Below are positions 15,966 through 25,065 of a stretch of 64,000 nt of DNA, in pieces; the stretch's first letter is position 1; every line of letters starts with the position of its first letter. The DNA comes from Halosimplex halophilum (GTDB taxonomy: Archaea; Halobacteriota; Halobacteria; Halobacteriales; Haloarculaceae): assembly GCF_004698125.1 (NCBI RefSeq), contig NZ_ML214297.1, positions 1,710,891 to 1,774,890 of the forward strand. The letters are read 5' to 3'. The position numbers and the translations under genes were made by a program. Under the pieces are notes generated by a model. The model was given only the letters and a program-made list of their open reading frames with translations. It did no database searches and was not told where the DNA came from.

Positions 15966-16922
15966 TCAGTCGCCGTCCAGCCGGCCAACGTCGGCCAGCA
16001 CCGCGCTCGCCGTCTCGGGCCCGCCCGCGCCGCGCCCGGAGATGTTGAGCCGGCCGGCGTGTTCGGTCTCCAGCTGGACGATGTTCTCGGTGCCCGTCAC
16101 GGCGAGCGTGCCGTTCGCGGGGACCAGTCGCGGGCCGACGCGCACCTCGCCGTCCGACGTGACCTCACCGATGAGTCGGACGGTGCGGCCGTCCTCGGTC
16201 GCCAGGTCGAGCGCGCTGCCCGGGATCTCCTCGATGCCCTGCACCTCGGCGTCGTCGAGGGTGTACTCGCGCTCGTCGCCCGCGAGGACGTTCGCGACGA
16301 TGACGCATTTCAGCGCCGCGTCGGTCCCCTCCACGTCGAAGGCCGGGTCGGCCTCGGCGACGCCGAGGTCCTGGGCCTCCGCGAGGACGTGTTCGTAGTC
16401 GAGCCCCTCGGCGGCCATCCGCGTGAGGATGAAGTTCGCCGTCCCGTTGAGGACGCCGCGGGCGGCCGTGATGTGGTCGGGGTCGAAGTCGGCGATGGTC
16501 GACAGCACGGGCATCGCGCCGCCGACGGTCGCCTCGAACAGCACCTGCCCCTCGCTCGCCCGTTCGAGTTCGCGCACCTCCCCGTAGCGCTCGGCGACGG
16601 GGCCCTTGTTGGCGAGGACGACGTGGCGGTCCCGCTCCAGGGCCGTCCGGACGTGGCCGAAGCCCGGTTGGGCGTCGCCCAGCGTCGTCGGCGTCGCCTC
16701 GACGAGAACGTCGTACGCGCCGTCCAGCGCGTCCCCGGGGTCGTCGCTCCCGACGACGCCGTCGGTCCGCTTGGACTCCAGGGCGGTCGCCACGTCGATC
16801 CCCTCGGGGTCGACGGCGGCCGACGAGGAGTCGGCCAGCGCGGTGACGGTGTGGCCGTAGTCGGCGGCCAGCTCCGCGACCGAGGCGCCGACGGCGCCGG
16901 CGCCCAGCACGGCGAGTCTCAC
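15966..16922 (-). CDS. hom: homoserine dehydrogenase
   Basis: A 318-residue NAD(P)-dependent enzyme converting aspartate semialdehyde to homoserine on the threonine/methionine pathway. An N-terminal Rossmann motif GAGAVGASV (7-15) is followed by the NAD-domain segment LVEATPTT and VVLANKGPVA. The catalytic domain includes FEATVGGAMPVLST and GVLNGTANFILTRM, with the active-site region LGVAEADPAFDVEGTDAALK. It lacks the C-terminal ACT domain of long bacterial forms. Instead, a separate ACT protein gene overlaps its start by 4 bp, suggesting a two-gene regulated unit. Confidence 0.94.
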   Translation of the reverse strand: MRLAVLGAGAVGASVAELAADYGHTVTALADSSSAAVDPEGIDVATALESKRTDGVVGSDDPGDALDGAYDVLVEATPTTLGDAQPGFGHVRTALERDRHVVLANKGPVAERYGEVRELERASEGQVLFEATVGGAMPVLSTIADFDPDHITAARGVLNGTANFILTRMAAEGLDYEHVLAEAQDLGVAEADPAFDVEGTDAALKCVIVANVLAGDEREYTLDDAEVQGIEEIPGSALDLATEDGRTVRLIGEVTSDGEVRVGPRLVPANGTLAVTGTENIVQLETEHAGRLNISGRGAGGPETASAVLADVGRLDGD

Positions 16923-17452
16923 GCCGCATCACCCGCCGTGAGCGGCTCGACCAGCCGAAGGTCCTTCTCGGCGGCGATCTCGCGCAGCGCCGCCAGGGTC
17001 GACTCCGTCTCCCCCTCCTCGGTGGCCAGCCGCAGGCGCGCGCTCGACACGTCGTCGGTCCCCTCCGGGGCCGACAGCGAGAGGTCGGTCACCGTCGCCT
17101 CCGTCGTCTCGCGGATGCGCGAGAGGGTGTGGGAGAGGTCGCTGTCGACGATGTGCCCCGAGAGGACGATCGTCACCGACTCGCTGTAGTGTTGCGCGCC
17201 GGCCTGGATGACGTTGATGCCGGCGCCGCGGAGCGCGTCGACGATCTCGTCGAACCGCTCGGGGGTCGCCTCCAGGTCGACCTCGACGGGGATGTGCCCG
17301 CGCGGCGTGAGGTTGCCCCGCTCGTGGAAGATCGAGAGGAGGTTCCCGCCGTTGTCGGCGATCGGGCCCAGCGCCCGCAGGAGCTCGCCCGGCTCGTCGA
17401 CGAGTTCGAGCCGAACTGTGTACGCGCGTACCTCGTCGGTCGAGTCGCTCAT
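16919..17452 (-). CDS. ACT-domain regulatory protein paired with homoserine dehydrogenase
   Basis: A 177-residue protein with an N-terminal ACT domain (VRLELVDEPGELLRALGPIADNGGNLLSIFHER; residues about 10-85) and a second ACT-like half (TIVLSGHIVDSDLSHTLSRI... to the C-terminus). ACT domains bind amino acids and allosterically control biosynthetic enzymes. The gene precedes hom and overlaps it by 4 bp. The likely role, by inference, is to sense threonine or another end product and modulate the adjacent dehydrogenase, supplying the domain that enzyme lacks. Confidence 0.85.
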   Translation of the reverse strand: MSDSTDEVRAYTVRLELVDEPGELLRALGPIADNGGNLLSIFHERGNLTPRGHIPVEVDLEATPERFDEIVDALRGAGINVIQAGAQHYSESVTIVLSGHIVDSDLSHTLSRIRETTEATVTDLSLSAPEGTDDVSSARLRLATEEGETESTLAALREIAAEKDLRLVEPLTAGDAA

Positions 17453-17527
17453 CGCCCGATCACCTCCCCGGTGCGCTCGCGTGCGCTCATTAGGGGAACG
17501 TCACAGGGGGCGGCTATATCAATCCGG

Positions 17528-17662
17528 CCATTCCGGTCGTCCGTCCGTCGCCCATTCCGGCCGTCCGTCCGTCGCCATTTCGGCCGTCCGTCCGTCGCCA
17601 TTTCGGCCGTCCGTCCGTCTCCATTTCGGCCGTCCGTCCGTCTCCATTTCGGCCGTCCGTCG
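17528..17662. repeat. 23-bp tandem repeat array, about 5.8 units
   Basis: The unit begins CCATTTCGGCC and continues with GTCC iterations. Units start at 17528 (24 bp), 17552, 17575, 17598, 17621 and 17644 (partial, to 17662). The two distal units carry CCATTCC instead of CCATTTC; the inner ones are near-identical and differ only in the final base (G or T). There are no spacers, so it is not a CRISPR. It lies between the divergent ACT and secreted-protein genes (17453-17778), the only other content there being a GC-rich stretch and a TATA-like ACTTATTA at 17742. Confidence 0.9.
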
Positions 17663-17778
17663 CCCCCGCCGGTCGCAGCCGGCCGCCGCGGGCCGCCGCG
17701 GGCCGTCGCGGACGAGTGTGTCGCCGCTCGCGGCCGACCGATACTTATTACTGACATGTCCGTGTAGGCAACGATGGA

Positions 17779-19005
17779 ATGCCCTCCATACCGACAGGCA
17801 CACTGAGTAGTACAGCGGCCAAGGCGGTCGTCGTCGTCGCGTTCCTCGCGGTCGGCGGCGTCGCCGCGGCACAGATGGGCGCGATCGACGGGATCACGGA
17901 CTCGCGGGACTCCGCCCTCCTGGAGTCGGTCCCCGACGGCGTCGACAGCGTCGCCGTCTTCGACGCGAGCGTCATCGAGTCCGACACGGCCGAACGGCTC
18001 TACGCGACCGGCTACAACGCCACCGCCGGCTCGATGAACCAGTCGGCGCCCGCCGACGACGAGGCGATGGACGACGGGATGGAGACCGCCCCGTCGCCGG
18101 TCGAGATGGTTCCGGCGAACCTGACGGGCGCGCTCGACGAGGTCGAGAACGAGACCGGCCTCGACCCGCGCGCGGCCGAACAGGTCATCCTCTACAGCCA
18201 GCGCCAGGCGAACTTCACGTCGCCGCCCTACCAGGGCACCATCGTCGAGGCCGACTGGGCGAAGTCCGACGTGGTCGACGCGGTCGAGGCGGACACCAAC
18301 CGGTCGTACCGCAACACGACCGTCGACGGCGTGACCGTCTACAAGCCCGAACCGCGCGAGGAGGAGAACGTCACGACGTTCGGACCGCCCGAGCCCGACC
18401 AGTGGGTCGCGGTCCTCGGTGACGGCGAGTACGTCTTCGGCACGGAGCAGGCCGTCGCCGACGCCGTCGACGTGGAGGTCGGCGACGCCGACCCCGTCGA
18501 CGGCGACCTCCGCAGCGCGTTCGACAGCACCCGCGACGGCTACCTCCGGTACGCCCAGACCTCCCAGAACGTCAACGTCACGCAGATCAACCGGACGATG
18601 GGCCAGTCGACCGGCCTGAACGTCACCGCGTACGCGGAGGCGTACAACGACCTCCACATCACCTCGGGGACCTACTACATCGGCGAGGACGGCGAGACCC
18701 TCGGCATGGAGTCGCGCATCATGACGAACTCGACGGACACCGCCCGGGACGTGAAGGACCTCGCGCAGGGGTTCGTCTCCATCCAGGCGGGCGCCATCCA
18801 GAACGAGACGCTCGAGTCCGAACTCCGCGCGACCGAGGTGACCCGTGACGGCACGACGGTCACCGTCTCGCGGCAGACGGACATCGAGACCGCCGAGACG
18901 CTCATCCGCTGGTACGCGGACATCCTGACCGGCGGCCAGGGCGGCGCGGCGACCGGCGTCGCGTCGGGGACGACCACGGCGGCGGCCGCGGCACAGAGCG
19001 CTTAA
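17779..19005 (+). CDS. secreted, N-glycosylation-rich protein of unknown function
   Basis: A 408-residue protein. The N-terminus has a Sec-type hydrophobic segment (about residues 14-32, KAVVVVAFLAVGGVAAAQ) with a probable cleavage or anchor site after AAA. The mature part is highly acidic and holds about a dozen Asn-X-Ser/Thr sequons (NAT, NQS, NLT, NFT, NRS, NTT, NVT). It ends in an Ala/Gly/Thr-rich tail. It is probably exported and glycosylated. A TATA-like ACTTATTA at 17742 gives a near-leaderless mRNA. An ABC-2 permease gene starts 27 bp downstream on the same strand, so the protein may be a partner or substrate of that transporter. No family is recognised. Confidence 0.8.
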   Translation: MPSIPTGTLSSTAAKAVVVVAFLAVGGVAAAQMGAIDGITDSRDSALLESVPDGVDSVAVFDASVIESDTAERLYATGYNATAGSMNQSAPADDEAMDDGMETAPSPVEMVPANLTGALDEVENETGLDPRAAEQVILYSQRQANFTSPPYQGTIVEADWAKSDVVDAVEADTNRSYRNTTVDGVTVYKPEPREEENVTTFGPPEPDQWVAVLGDGEYVFGTEQAVADAVDVEVGDADPVDGDLRSAFDSTRDGYLRYAQTSQNVNVTQINRTMGQSTGLNVTAYAEAYNDLHITSGTYYIGEDGETLGMESRIMTNSTDTARDVKDLAQGFVSIQAGAIQNETLESELRATEVTRDGTTVTVSRQTDIETAETLIRWYADILTGGQGGAATGVASGTTTAAAAAQSA

Positions 19006-19032
19006 GACGGCCCCCCGTCTCGCTATTCCCGA

Positions 19033-20103
19033 ATGGCCGCACCGCTCCTCGAGAAGGAACTGTTCTGGCTCCGCCGCAACTGGCGAGCCGTCGCCGTCGT
19101 CTTCCTGCTGGCGCCCGCCCTGTTCGGCGTCGCCACCGCGTCGTTCGACCGGACCGTCCCGCAGGACGTGCCGGTCGCGGTCGCGCCCGCCGACGACGCC
19201 GTGACCGAGGACGAGCTACAGGCCGTCGCCGGGCTCGCGCGGACGGTCTCCGCGCCCAGACAGTTCGACTCGCCCGAGTCGGCGACGACCGCGCTCCACC
19301 GGGAGCGGGTCTACGGCGTCCTCACCGTCGGCCACGGCCTCTACGAGTCGGGCGCGAACGTCACGCTCTCGCTGGCGGTCGACGGCGGGATGGTGACCTA
19401 CGTCGAGCCCTCGCGGGCGGTGACGGGGACGCTCCGCGAGCGGGCGGGCGTGTTCCCGTCGACCGTCACCGTCGAGCGGCGGGTCCTCGGCGCCGAGCGG
19501 ACGCTCCCGGAGTTCCTCTTCACGACCGGCCTAGTCTACCTGCTGGCGATATACGCGTTCACCTACGTCCCCTACCACCTCGCCCGCGAGCGGCGCGTGT
19601 TCGACCGCGTGCGCGTCGAGTCGTCGCTGTGGGCGCTGCTCGCCGCGAAGGCCGCGCTGTTCGGCGCGCTCGGCGCCGCCGCGCTCGCGAGCATGGGGGT
19701 GGCCGGCGTCGCGCTCGGATATCGAGTCGCGCTCGCCGACCCGGCGGCGCTCGGCGTCCTCGGGCTGGTCGGCACCGCCCTCGTCGCGGTGAGCCTCGGC
19801 GTCTCCTTCGCCACCCGTTTCTCCGTCGCCGGCCGGTTCGCCAACGTCGCGCTGCTGGGGGCGGTCGTCGCCTTCTCGAACCCCGTCTACCCGACCGGGT
19901 TCTTCTCGGCGGTCCGCCGAGCTATCGCGGGCTGGAGCCCCGTCTACCACGCGACGGTCGTCGTCCGCGCGCTCGTCCTGAAGGGTCTGTCGCCGGGGCT
20001 GTTCACCGACCGGCTGCTCCTGCTCGGCGGCGTCGCCGCGGCGGCGGTCTGCTGGCTCGCGGCGAGCGTCGTCGCCTACGAACGGGGGGGTCGCGATGGG
20101 TGA
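19033..20103 (+). CDS. ABC-2-type transporter permease
   Basis: A 356-residue membrane protein. One helix at about 17-37 is followed by an extracytoplasmic domain of about 120 residues (residues 40-160). Five or six further helices run from about 165 to 350, including YLLAIYAFTYVPYHLARERRVFDRV and the Ala/Leu-rich LWALLAAKAALFGALG. This ABC-2 layout with a large loop after helix 1 is typical of exporters and multidrug or NatB-like permeases. The ATPase gene overlaps its end by 8 bp, so the two are translationally coupled. Substrate unknown. Confidence 0.85.
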   Translation: MAAPLLEKELFWLRRNWRAVAVVFLLAPALFGVATASFDRTVPQDVPVAVAPADDAVTEDELQAVAGLARTVSAPRQFDSPESATTALHRERVYGVLTVGHGLYESGANVTLSLAVDGGMVTYVEPSRAVTGTLRERAGVFPSTVTVERRVLGAERTLPEFLFTTGLVYLLAIYAFTYVPYHLARERRVFDRVRVESSLWALLAAKAALFGALGAAALASMGVAGVALGYRVALADPAALGVLGLVGTALVAVSLGVSFATRFSVAGRFANVALLGAVVAFSNPVYPTGFFSAVRRAIAGWSPVYHATVVVRALVLKGLSPGLFTDRLLLLGGVAAAAVCWLAASVVAYERGGRDG

Positions 20104-20788
20104 CGGCGGCGAGGGGGCCGACCGCGACTCCGCCCGCGAGATCCGCATCGACGGCGTGGCCAGACACTACGACGGTGTCACGGCGCTCGCGGGCGTCGAC
20201 TTGCAGATCGAGGCCGGCGACCTGCACGCGCTGGCCGGTCCGAACGGCTCGGGCAAGTCCACGCTGCTGTCGCTCGTGCTCGGTCTCGACCGGCCGACCT
20301 CGGGGACGATCACCCGCCCGGAGTGCCGGATCGGCTGCGGGTTCCAGACCCCCAGCGTCTACCCCGACCTGACCGTCGACGAGAACCTGCGCGTGTTCGC
20401 CGCCATGGGCGGAGCCGGCGACGACTGGCTCGCCACCGTTCGCTCGGAGCTGGGGCTGGACGAGGTGCGCGACCGCGTCGCGGGCGAACTCTCGGGCGGC
20501 TACCAGCGCCTGCTCGACGTGGCGCTGGCGTTCGTCCGCCGCCCCCCGTTCGTCCTGCTCGACGAACCGCTGGACGAACTCGACGACGCGGCCAGGGACA
20601 GAGTAGTGGCGTTCGTCGCCGACTACTGCGGGGACGACCGGACGGTGGTCGTCTCGACGCACCACCTCGACGCCTTCGGCCCGTCGCTCGACCGACTGAC
20701 CGTCCTCGCCGACGGCGACGTGCGCTTCGACGAGCGCGTCGACGGGAGCGACGACTACCGGGCGATCTATCGCGACCTGGTCGAGTGA
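20096..20788 (+). CDS. ABC transporter ATP-binding protein
   Basis: A 230-residue nucleotide-binding subunit. Walker A is GPNGSGKST (about 48-56), followed by the Q-loop GCGFQTPSVYPDLTVDENL, ABC signature LSGGYQ, Walker B FVLLDEP, D-loop LDELDD and H-loop STHH. It partners the overlapping permease (8-bp overlap) to form an ABC-2 exporter. The next small gene overlaps its stop through GTGA, making a compact three-gene translational chain after the secreted-protein gene. Confidence 0.93.
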   Translation: MGDGGEGADRDSAREIRIDGVARHYDGVTALAGVDLQIEAGDLHALAGPNGSGKSTLLSLVLGLDRPTSGTITRPECRIGCGFQTPSVYPDLTVDENLRVFAAMGGAGDDWLATVRSELGLDEVRDRVAGELSGGYQRLLDVALAFVRRPPFVLLDEPLDELDDAARDRVVAFVADYCGDDRTVVVSTHHLDAFGPSLDRLTVLADGDVRFDERVDGSDDYRAIYRDLVE

Positions 20789-21012
20789 CCCCCGACGGTT
20801 CCTCGCCCGTTCGCGAAATCCGCTTCGACCGCGAGCGCCGTCCCGGAGGCACGGGCGCGCTCTCGAAGCTGAAGAAACTCCTCGGCCTCGCGGAGAGACA
20901 CGACGACAGGATCGCGAAGGCGGTCAGCAAGCGCACTGACAGGGTCGACGAGAGCCAGGTGAGAGATCCGGTGAACACCGCGGCCTCGAAGGCCCGCGAG
21001 AAAGATCCGTAA
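20785..21012 (+). CDS. 75-aa basic/helical protein co-translated with the ABC exporter (hypothetical)
   Basis: The start GTG at 20785 shares GTGA with the ATPase stop, a translational-coupling arrangement. The protein begins VTPDGSSPVREIRFD and contains a basic segment, LSKLKKLLGLAERHDDRIAK. It ends in a charged helix (TAASKAREKDP). It is unusually Lys/Arg-rich for a halophile and could bind a membrane or nucleic acid. No family is recognised. The evidence that it is a gene is the overlap, the continuous frame and the following terminator-like hairpins. Confidence 0.55.
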   Translation: MTPDGSSPVREIRFDRERRPGGTGALSKLKKLLGLAERHDDRIAKAVSKRTDRVDESQVRDPVNTAASKAREKDP

Positions 21013-21172
21013 GTCGCCGACTGCGGTCCGCTTCTGCGGCGAGTCGTCGAGTGCACGGAAGAGACGGAGAGAGCGGAGAGGCGGAAGAACGTCCGCGCGC
21101 CGCAGGCGCGCGGTTCATCCGCCGAAGCGGGGCGAAGCCCCGCGGAGGCGGCCTTTTTCACCCATGTTTTTG

Positions 21173-21207
21173 GCGGAGGGGTGGGCGCGGTTTGCCCACC
21201 CCTCCGC
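21173..21207. terminator. bidirectional hairpin terminator between the ABC operon and EF-2
   Basis: A perfect 14-bp stem GCGGAGGGGTGGGC (21173-21186) pairs with 21194-21207 around a 7-nt loop. TTTTT precedes it (21167-21171) and AAAAA follows it (21209-21213), so either strand carries a U-tract near the hairpin. A smaller stem-loop, GCGGGGCGAAGCCCCGC, and another TTTTT lie just before it. It sits exactly between two convergent gene ends. U-tracts are the main archaeal termination signal; the hairpin role is inferred. Confidence 0.6.
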
Positions 21208-21219
21208 GAAAAAGATGGT

Positions 21220-23409
21220 TTAGAAGTAGTCGATACTCTCGGGCAGTTCCTGCTTCATGCCCTTGCGCTCGCGGATCTCCATGATGGTCTCGCGCTGGAG
21301 GTTGTCGGCCATGACCTGGAAGCCGGCGTTCTCGGTGTTCCAGGAGGCGCGACCCTCGGTGGCGCTCCGGATGTCGGAGGAGAAGCCGATCATCTCGTCG
21401 ACGGGCGCGACGCCCTCGACGACCATCAGGTCGCCTTCCTGGTACATGTCGTCGACGCGGCCACGACGACCCTGGATCTCGCCGGACGCGGCGCCCATGT
21501 GGTCGTTGGGCACGTCGATGCGGACCTCCTGGATCGGCTCCAGCAGGCGCACCTCGGCGTCGATGAGGGCGTTGTGGATGGCCTGGCGGGTCGCCGGGAT
21601 GACCTGCGCCGGGCCGCGGTGGATGGCGTCCTCGTGGAGCCGCGCGTCGTGGAGGCGGATGAGCGAGCCCTGGACCGGCTCGGCGGCCAGCGGGCCGTCG
21701 TTGAGCGCCTCCTCCATCCCTTCGAGGACCAGCTCCATCGTCTCGTTGAGGTGCTGGATACCCTTCGTGTCGTCGATGATGACGTTCGTGTTGTGGATGT
21801 GCTCGACGTTCTGGGAAGTGTCCTTGTCCATGCCGGCCTCCTGGAGCGCCTCGCGGCGTTCCAGCTCGGGCATGTCCATGGAGGCCTCGCCGTGCTGGAT
21901 GGCCTCGACGATGTCCTCGTCGAGCGGCGTCACGGTGATGTAGAAGCGGTTGTGACGGTTCGGGGAGATGCCCTCGACCTCCCGGGAGTCGGTCTGGGGC
22001 GCCTCGCGGAAGACGACGATCGGTTCGCCGGTGTTGATCGGGATGCCCTGGTTGCGCTCGATGCGCTGGCCGATCACTTCGAGGTGGAGCTCGCCCTGCC
22101 CGGAGATGAGGTGTTCGCCGGTGTCCTCGTTGATCTCGATCTGGATGGTCGGGTCCTCCTTGGCGACCTGCTGGAGCGTCTCGATGAGCTTCGGCAGGTC
22201 GTCCATGTTCTGGGCCTCGACGGACTTCGTGATGACCGGCTCCGAGATGTGCTCGATGGACTCGAAGGGGGTCATCTCGACCGAGGAGACGGTCGAGCCG
22301 GCGATGGCGTCCTTGAGGCCGGTGACGGCGGCGATGTTCCCGGCGGGGACGCGGTCGACCTCCTCGCGCTCGCCGCCCATGTAGATGCCGACCGACTGGA
22401 CGCGGTTGGTCCCGGCGGTCCCGGAGACGTACAGCTCCTGGCCCTTCTCGAGGGTGCCCGAGAAGACGCGGCCGGCGGCGATCTCGCCGGCGTGGGGGTC
22501 GATCCCGATGTCGGTGACCATCAGGACGACCTCGCCGTCCTCGTCGACCAGCTGCATCGACTCGGCCACGTCGGAGTCGGCGTCGCCGCGCCAGATGCGC
22601 GGAATGCGGCGGGGCTGGGCGTCGATGGGGTTCGGGAAGTGCTCGCAGACCATGTCGAGCACCACGTCGGCCAGCGGCGTCCGCTCGTGGAGCTCCTGGC
22701 GCTTGTCCGCGCGTTCGAGCTCCATGATCTCGCCGAAGTCCATGCCCGTCCGCTGCATCGAGGGCATCGAGACGCCCCACTTGTACAGCGCCGAGCCGAA
22801 GCCGACGGTCCCCTCCTCGACGGAGACCGTCCAGTCCTCGTCGATGTCGTCCATCTCCTCGGTCATCCCGCGGATGAGCTCGTTCACGTCGCGGATCACC
22901 GAGAGCAGGCGCTCCTGCATCTCCTCGGGCCCCTCCTGGAGCTCGGAGATGAGGCGGTCGACCTTGTTGATGAACAGGGTCGGCTTGACGCCCTCGCGCA
23001 GCGCCTGCCGGAGGACGGTCTCGGTCTGGGGCATCGCGCCCTCGACGGCGTCCACGACGACGAGCGCGCCGTCGACGGCGCGCATCGCGCGGGTCACGTC
23101 GCCGCCGAAGTCGACGTGGCCCGGCGTGTCGATGAGGTTGATGAGGTGGTTGGTGCCCTCGTACTCGTGGGTCATCGAGACGTTGGCGGCGTCGATGGTG
23201 ATGCCGCGCTCCTGCTCGTCCTCCTCGGTGTCCATCGCGAGCTGCTCGCCCGCGGTGTCGTCGGAGATCATGCCCGCGCCGGCGAGCAGGTTGTCTGTCA
23301 GCGTCGTCTTCCCGTGGTCGACGTGAGCAGCGATGGCGATGTTCCGGATGTTCTCCGGCTTGTCCATCAGCGTCTCACATTCCTGTACGATTTTCTTACG
23401 TCGGCCCAT
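21220..23409 (-). CDS. fusA: translation elongation factor EF-2
   Basis: A 729-residue translocase GTPase. G1 is AHVDHGKTT (28-36), with G3 DTPGHVDF and G4 NKVD. The C-terminal domain IV carries the diphthamide loop [12 protein letters not shown], where the His in AIHRG is the modified residue in eukaryotic and archaeal EF-2. The start is ATG 23409 ([12 protein letters not shown]); the frame extends further upstream but the extension is not EF-2-like. Unlike the usual archaeal order it is not adjacent to rpsG, which lies 7.4 kb upstream on the same strand. The 175-bp gap to the divergent 23585 gene holds both promoters. Confidence 0.97.
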   Translation of the reverse strand: MGRRKKIVQECETLMDKPENIRNIAIAAHVDHGKTTLTDNLLAGAGMISDDTAGEQLAMDTEEDEQERGITIDAANVSMTHEYEGTNHLINLIDTPGHVDFGGDVTRAMRAVDGALVVVDAVEGAMPQTETVLRQALREGVKPTLFINKVDRLISELQEGPEEMQERLLSVIRDVNELIRGMTEEMDDIDEDWTVSVEEGTVGFGSALYKWGVSMPSMQRTGMDFGEIMELERADKRQELHERTPLADVVLDMVCEHFPNPIDAQPRRIPRIWRGDADSDVAESMQLVDEDGEVVLMVTDIGIDPHAGEIAAGRVFSGTLEKGQELYVSGTAGTNRVQSVGIYMGGEREEVDRVPAGNIAAVTGLKDAIAGSTVSSVEMTPFESIEHISEPVITKSVEAQNMDDLPKLIETLQQVAKEDPTIQIEINEDTGEHLISGQGELHLEVIGQRIERNQGIPINTGEPIVVFREAPQTDSREVEGISPNRHNRFYITVTPLDEDIVEAIQHGEASMDMPELERREALQEAGMDKDTSQNVEHIHNTNVIIDDTKGIQHLNETMELVLEGMEEALNDGPLAAEPVQGSLIRLHDARLHEDAIHRGPAQVIPATRQAIHNALIDAEVRLLEPIQEVRIDVPNDHMGAASGEIQGRRGRVDDMYQEGDLMVVEGVAPVDEMIGFSSDIRSATEGRASWNTENAGFQVMADNLQRETIMEIRERKGMKQELPESIDYF

Positions 23410-23584
23410 TATACGGCACTCTATCAATGGGGGCGTCAAAAGGGTGCTGTTTCCATTCGCGTGCGGCAACCGCCGGCACGCGGACACCGGTCGAGTCCCC
23501 GAGTTCTCCGCCCGCTCCGGCGGAGGCCGAACCGTGCCAAACGCCCGCAAGAGTAATACTCGGGGAAACCCTGGGAGAGAGCGT

Positions 23585-24334
23585 ATGGACGTGCGAGTGC
23601 GCGGCCCCGGCCCGGAGGGTCCGATTCTCGGGGCGCGCGACCTGTTCGAGACCGAACGGACGCTGAAGCGGCCGGTCACCGTCGAGATACGCGAGGACCC
23701 CGACGAACGGACGCGCGTGAGCCACGACGAGGAGGGCCACCTGTTCGTCATCTCCCGGCAGGCGGCCACGTCGGCGATGGCCCGCGAACTCGCGCTCCAC
23801 GAGTTCGCCCACATGCACCACTACGAACGGGACCACCCCTCCCACACCCAGTCGATGGAGGAGGTCATCTTCCTCGCGCTCGCCGGCCGGTCGGTCGAGC
23901 GCCGGAAGCTCACCCACTGCTACCAGATCGCCAACCATATGAAGGACATCTACGCCGACGACGTGTGGCTGGAGGTCGCACCGGCGGACAAACTCGTGGC
24001 CTTCCTCGAATCCAGCCTCGCCGCCGCCGTCGCGGACCGACCGCGGGACCCGCCCGCGTGGGACCGGCTAACTCCCGCCGCCGACCCGGACATCACCGCG
24101 GTCAACGCCGCCTTCGCGCTCGGGCTGGTCGAACGGCACGACCTGGTCGACGACGACCACCGGATCTACGACCTGGCGCACGCGGCCGCACAGGACGCCC
24201 CGGAGATCGACGTGGCGGCGTTCACCCGCCAGTTCCGGACGCTCGCCCGCGACCCCGACGACAGCGAGTACCGGAAGGCGCTGGTCGACGTGACCCGCGC
24301 CTACGCGACCGGCGGCGAGCGGGCCGCGGACTGA
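23585..24334 (+). CDS. HEFAH-motif putative metalloprotein (DUF5781-like)
   Basis: A 249-residue acidic protein. The motif [20 protein letters not shown] (about residues 78-97) contains HExxH in the form HEFAH plus further His residues, which is typical of zinc-metallopeptidase-like proteins. A downstream Glu ([24 protein letters not shown]) could be a third ligand. The name DUF5781 is from memory. ATG at 23585 is chosen; the palindromic GAGTAATACTC (23551-23561) overlaps a probable TATA box about 30 nt upstream. Peptidase activity is inference. Confidence 0.75.
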   Translation: MDVRVRGPGPEGPILGARDLFETERTLKRPVTVEIREDPDERTRVSHDEEGHLFVISRQAATSAMARELALHEFAHMHHYERDHPSHTQSMEEVIFLALAGRSVERRKLTHCYQIANHMKDIYADDVWLEVAPADKLVAFLESSLAAAVADRPRDPPAWDRLTPAADPDITAVNAAFALGLVERHDLVDDDHRIYDLAHAAAQDAPEIDVAAFTRQFRTLARDPDDSEYRKALVDVTRAYATGGERAAD

Positions 24335-24434
24335 CCGGGGACGGAGCGTCACCCGACGACCCAGGGCTGGATCGAAGCGGTCGACAGTGCTCGCCCGCAG
24401 GTTCAAGTACGATCGGCGACCTAGTTCGTCGTAG

Positions 24435-24713
24435 ATGGCACAGCAGTCGTCGCGGATCGTCCGCGAAGTCCACGACGAACCGCACATCGAGGGCAGCCGG
24501 ATCACGGTTCGTCACGTCTACGAGCGCGTCCACGGGCGAGGGCTCCGCCCGGAGACGGTCGCCGACCGCCACGGCCTCGACCTCGCGGACGTGTACCACG
24601 CGCTCGCCTACTACCACGACCACCCCGAGGAGATGGCGGAGGTCGAGCGACAGCGCGAGGCGGCGATCGAGTCGGCGCGGGAGCGGACCACTATCTCACC
24701 GCCCGACGAGTAA
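24435..24713 (+). CDS. DUF433-family antitoxin
   Basis: A 92-residue protein. The core HIEGSRITVRHVYERVHGRGLRPETVADRHGLDLADVYHALAYYHDHPEEM is the DUF433 helix-turn-helix-like domain, with ISGTRI replaced by IEGSRI. These proteins are antitoxins of PIN-like (DUF5615) toxins and can bind their own promoter. The stop codon TAATG overlaps the toxin start by one base, showing translational coupling. The C-terminus (RERTTISPPDE) would wrap the toxin. Confidence 0.88.
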   Translation: MAQQSSRIVREVHDEPHIEGSRITVRHVYERVHGRGLRPETVADRHGLDLADVYHALAYYHDHPEEMAEVERQREAAIESARERTTISPPDE

Positions 24714-25056
24714 TGGCGGTGTCGGTCCTCCTCGACGAGAACGTGGAGCACGAGGTGTGTCACCGGCTCCGGAGCGACGGCTACGACGCCGACCACGTCG
24801 ACTTCCACGACCGGCTCGGGAAAGGGGACTCCGACCGAGCGCTCGCGCAGTACTCGCTGGAGAACGACGCTCTGATCGTGACCTACGACGACGATTTCGA
24901 GACGCACTACGGCGAGTCGGAGTACTGGGGGTACTCTTTTTCACGGACAACGACTGGGACCCGGCCGACGTCGCCGATACGATCCTCCGGATCCTCGAAA
25001 TCTACCCACCGGCGGAGTTGCGCGGGATGAACGTGGTCGGGCGCGAGTGGCTGTAG
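24713..25056 (+). pseudogene. DUF5615 PIN-like toxin with a one-base frameshift
   Basis: Residues 1-73 (MAVSVLLDENVEHEV..., then ALIVTYDDDFETHYGESEYWG) match the DUF5615 PIN-like fold, with acidic residues in LLDEN and TYDDDF. At the G5 run 24927-24931 the frame breaks. In the -1 frame the protein continues as VLFFTDNDWDPADVADTILRI and ends MNVVGREWL at 25056. One extra G would restore a 114-residue protein. This is either a real inactivating deletion, a sequencing error in a homopolymer, or programmed slippage. The antitoxin gene is intact. The uncorrected frame would stop at 25030. Confidence 0.8.
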
Positions 25057-25065
25057 CCGGCCGGG

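Noticed and set aside
17528-17662. Possible CRISPR array
   Set aside because: The 23-bp units are contiguous with no spacers and contain internal GTCC microrepeats, and no cas genes are near. It is a simple tandem repeat.
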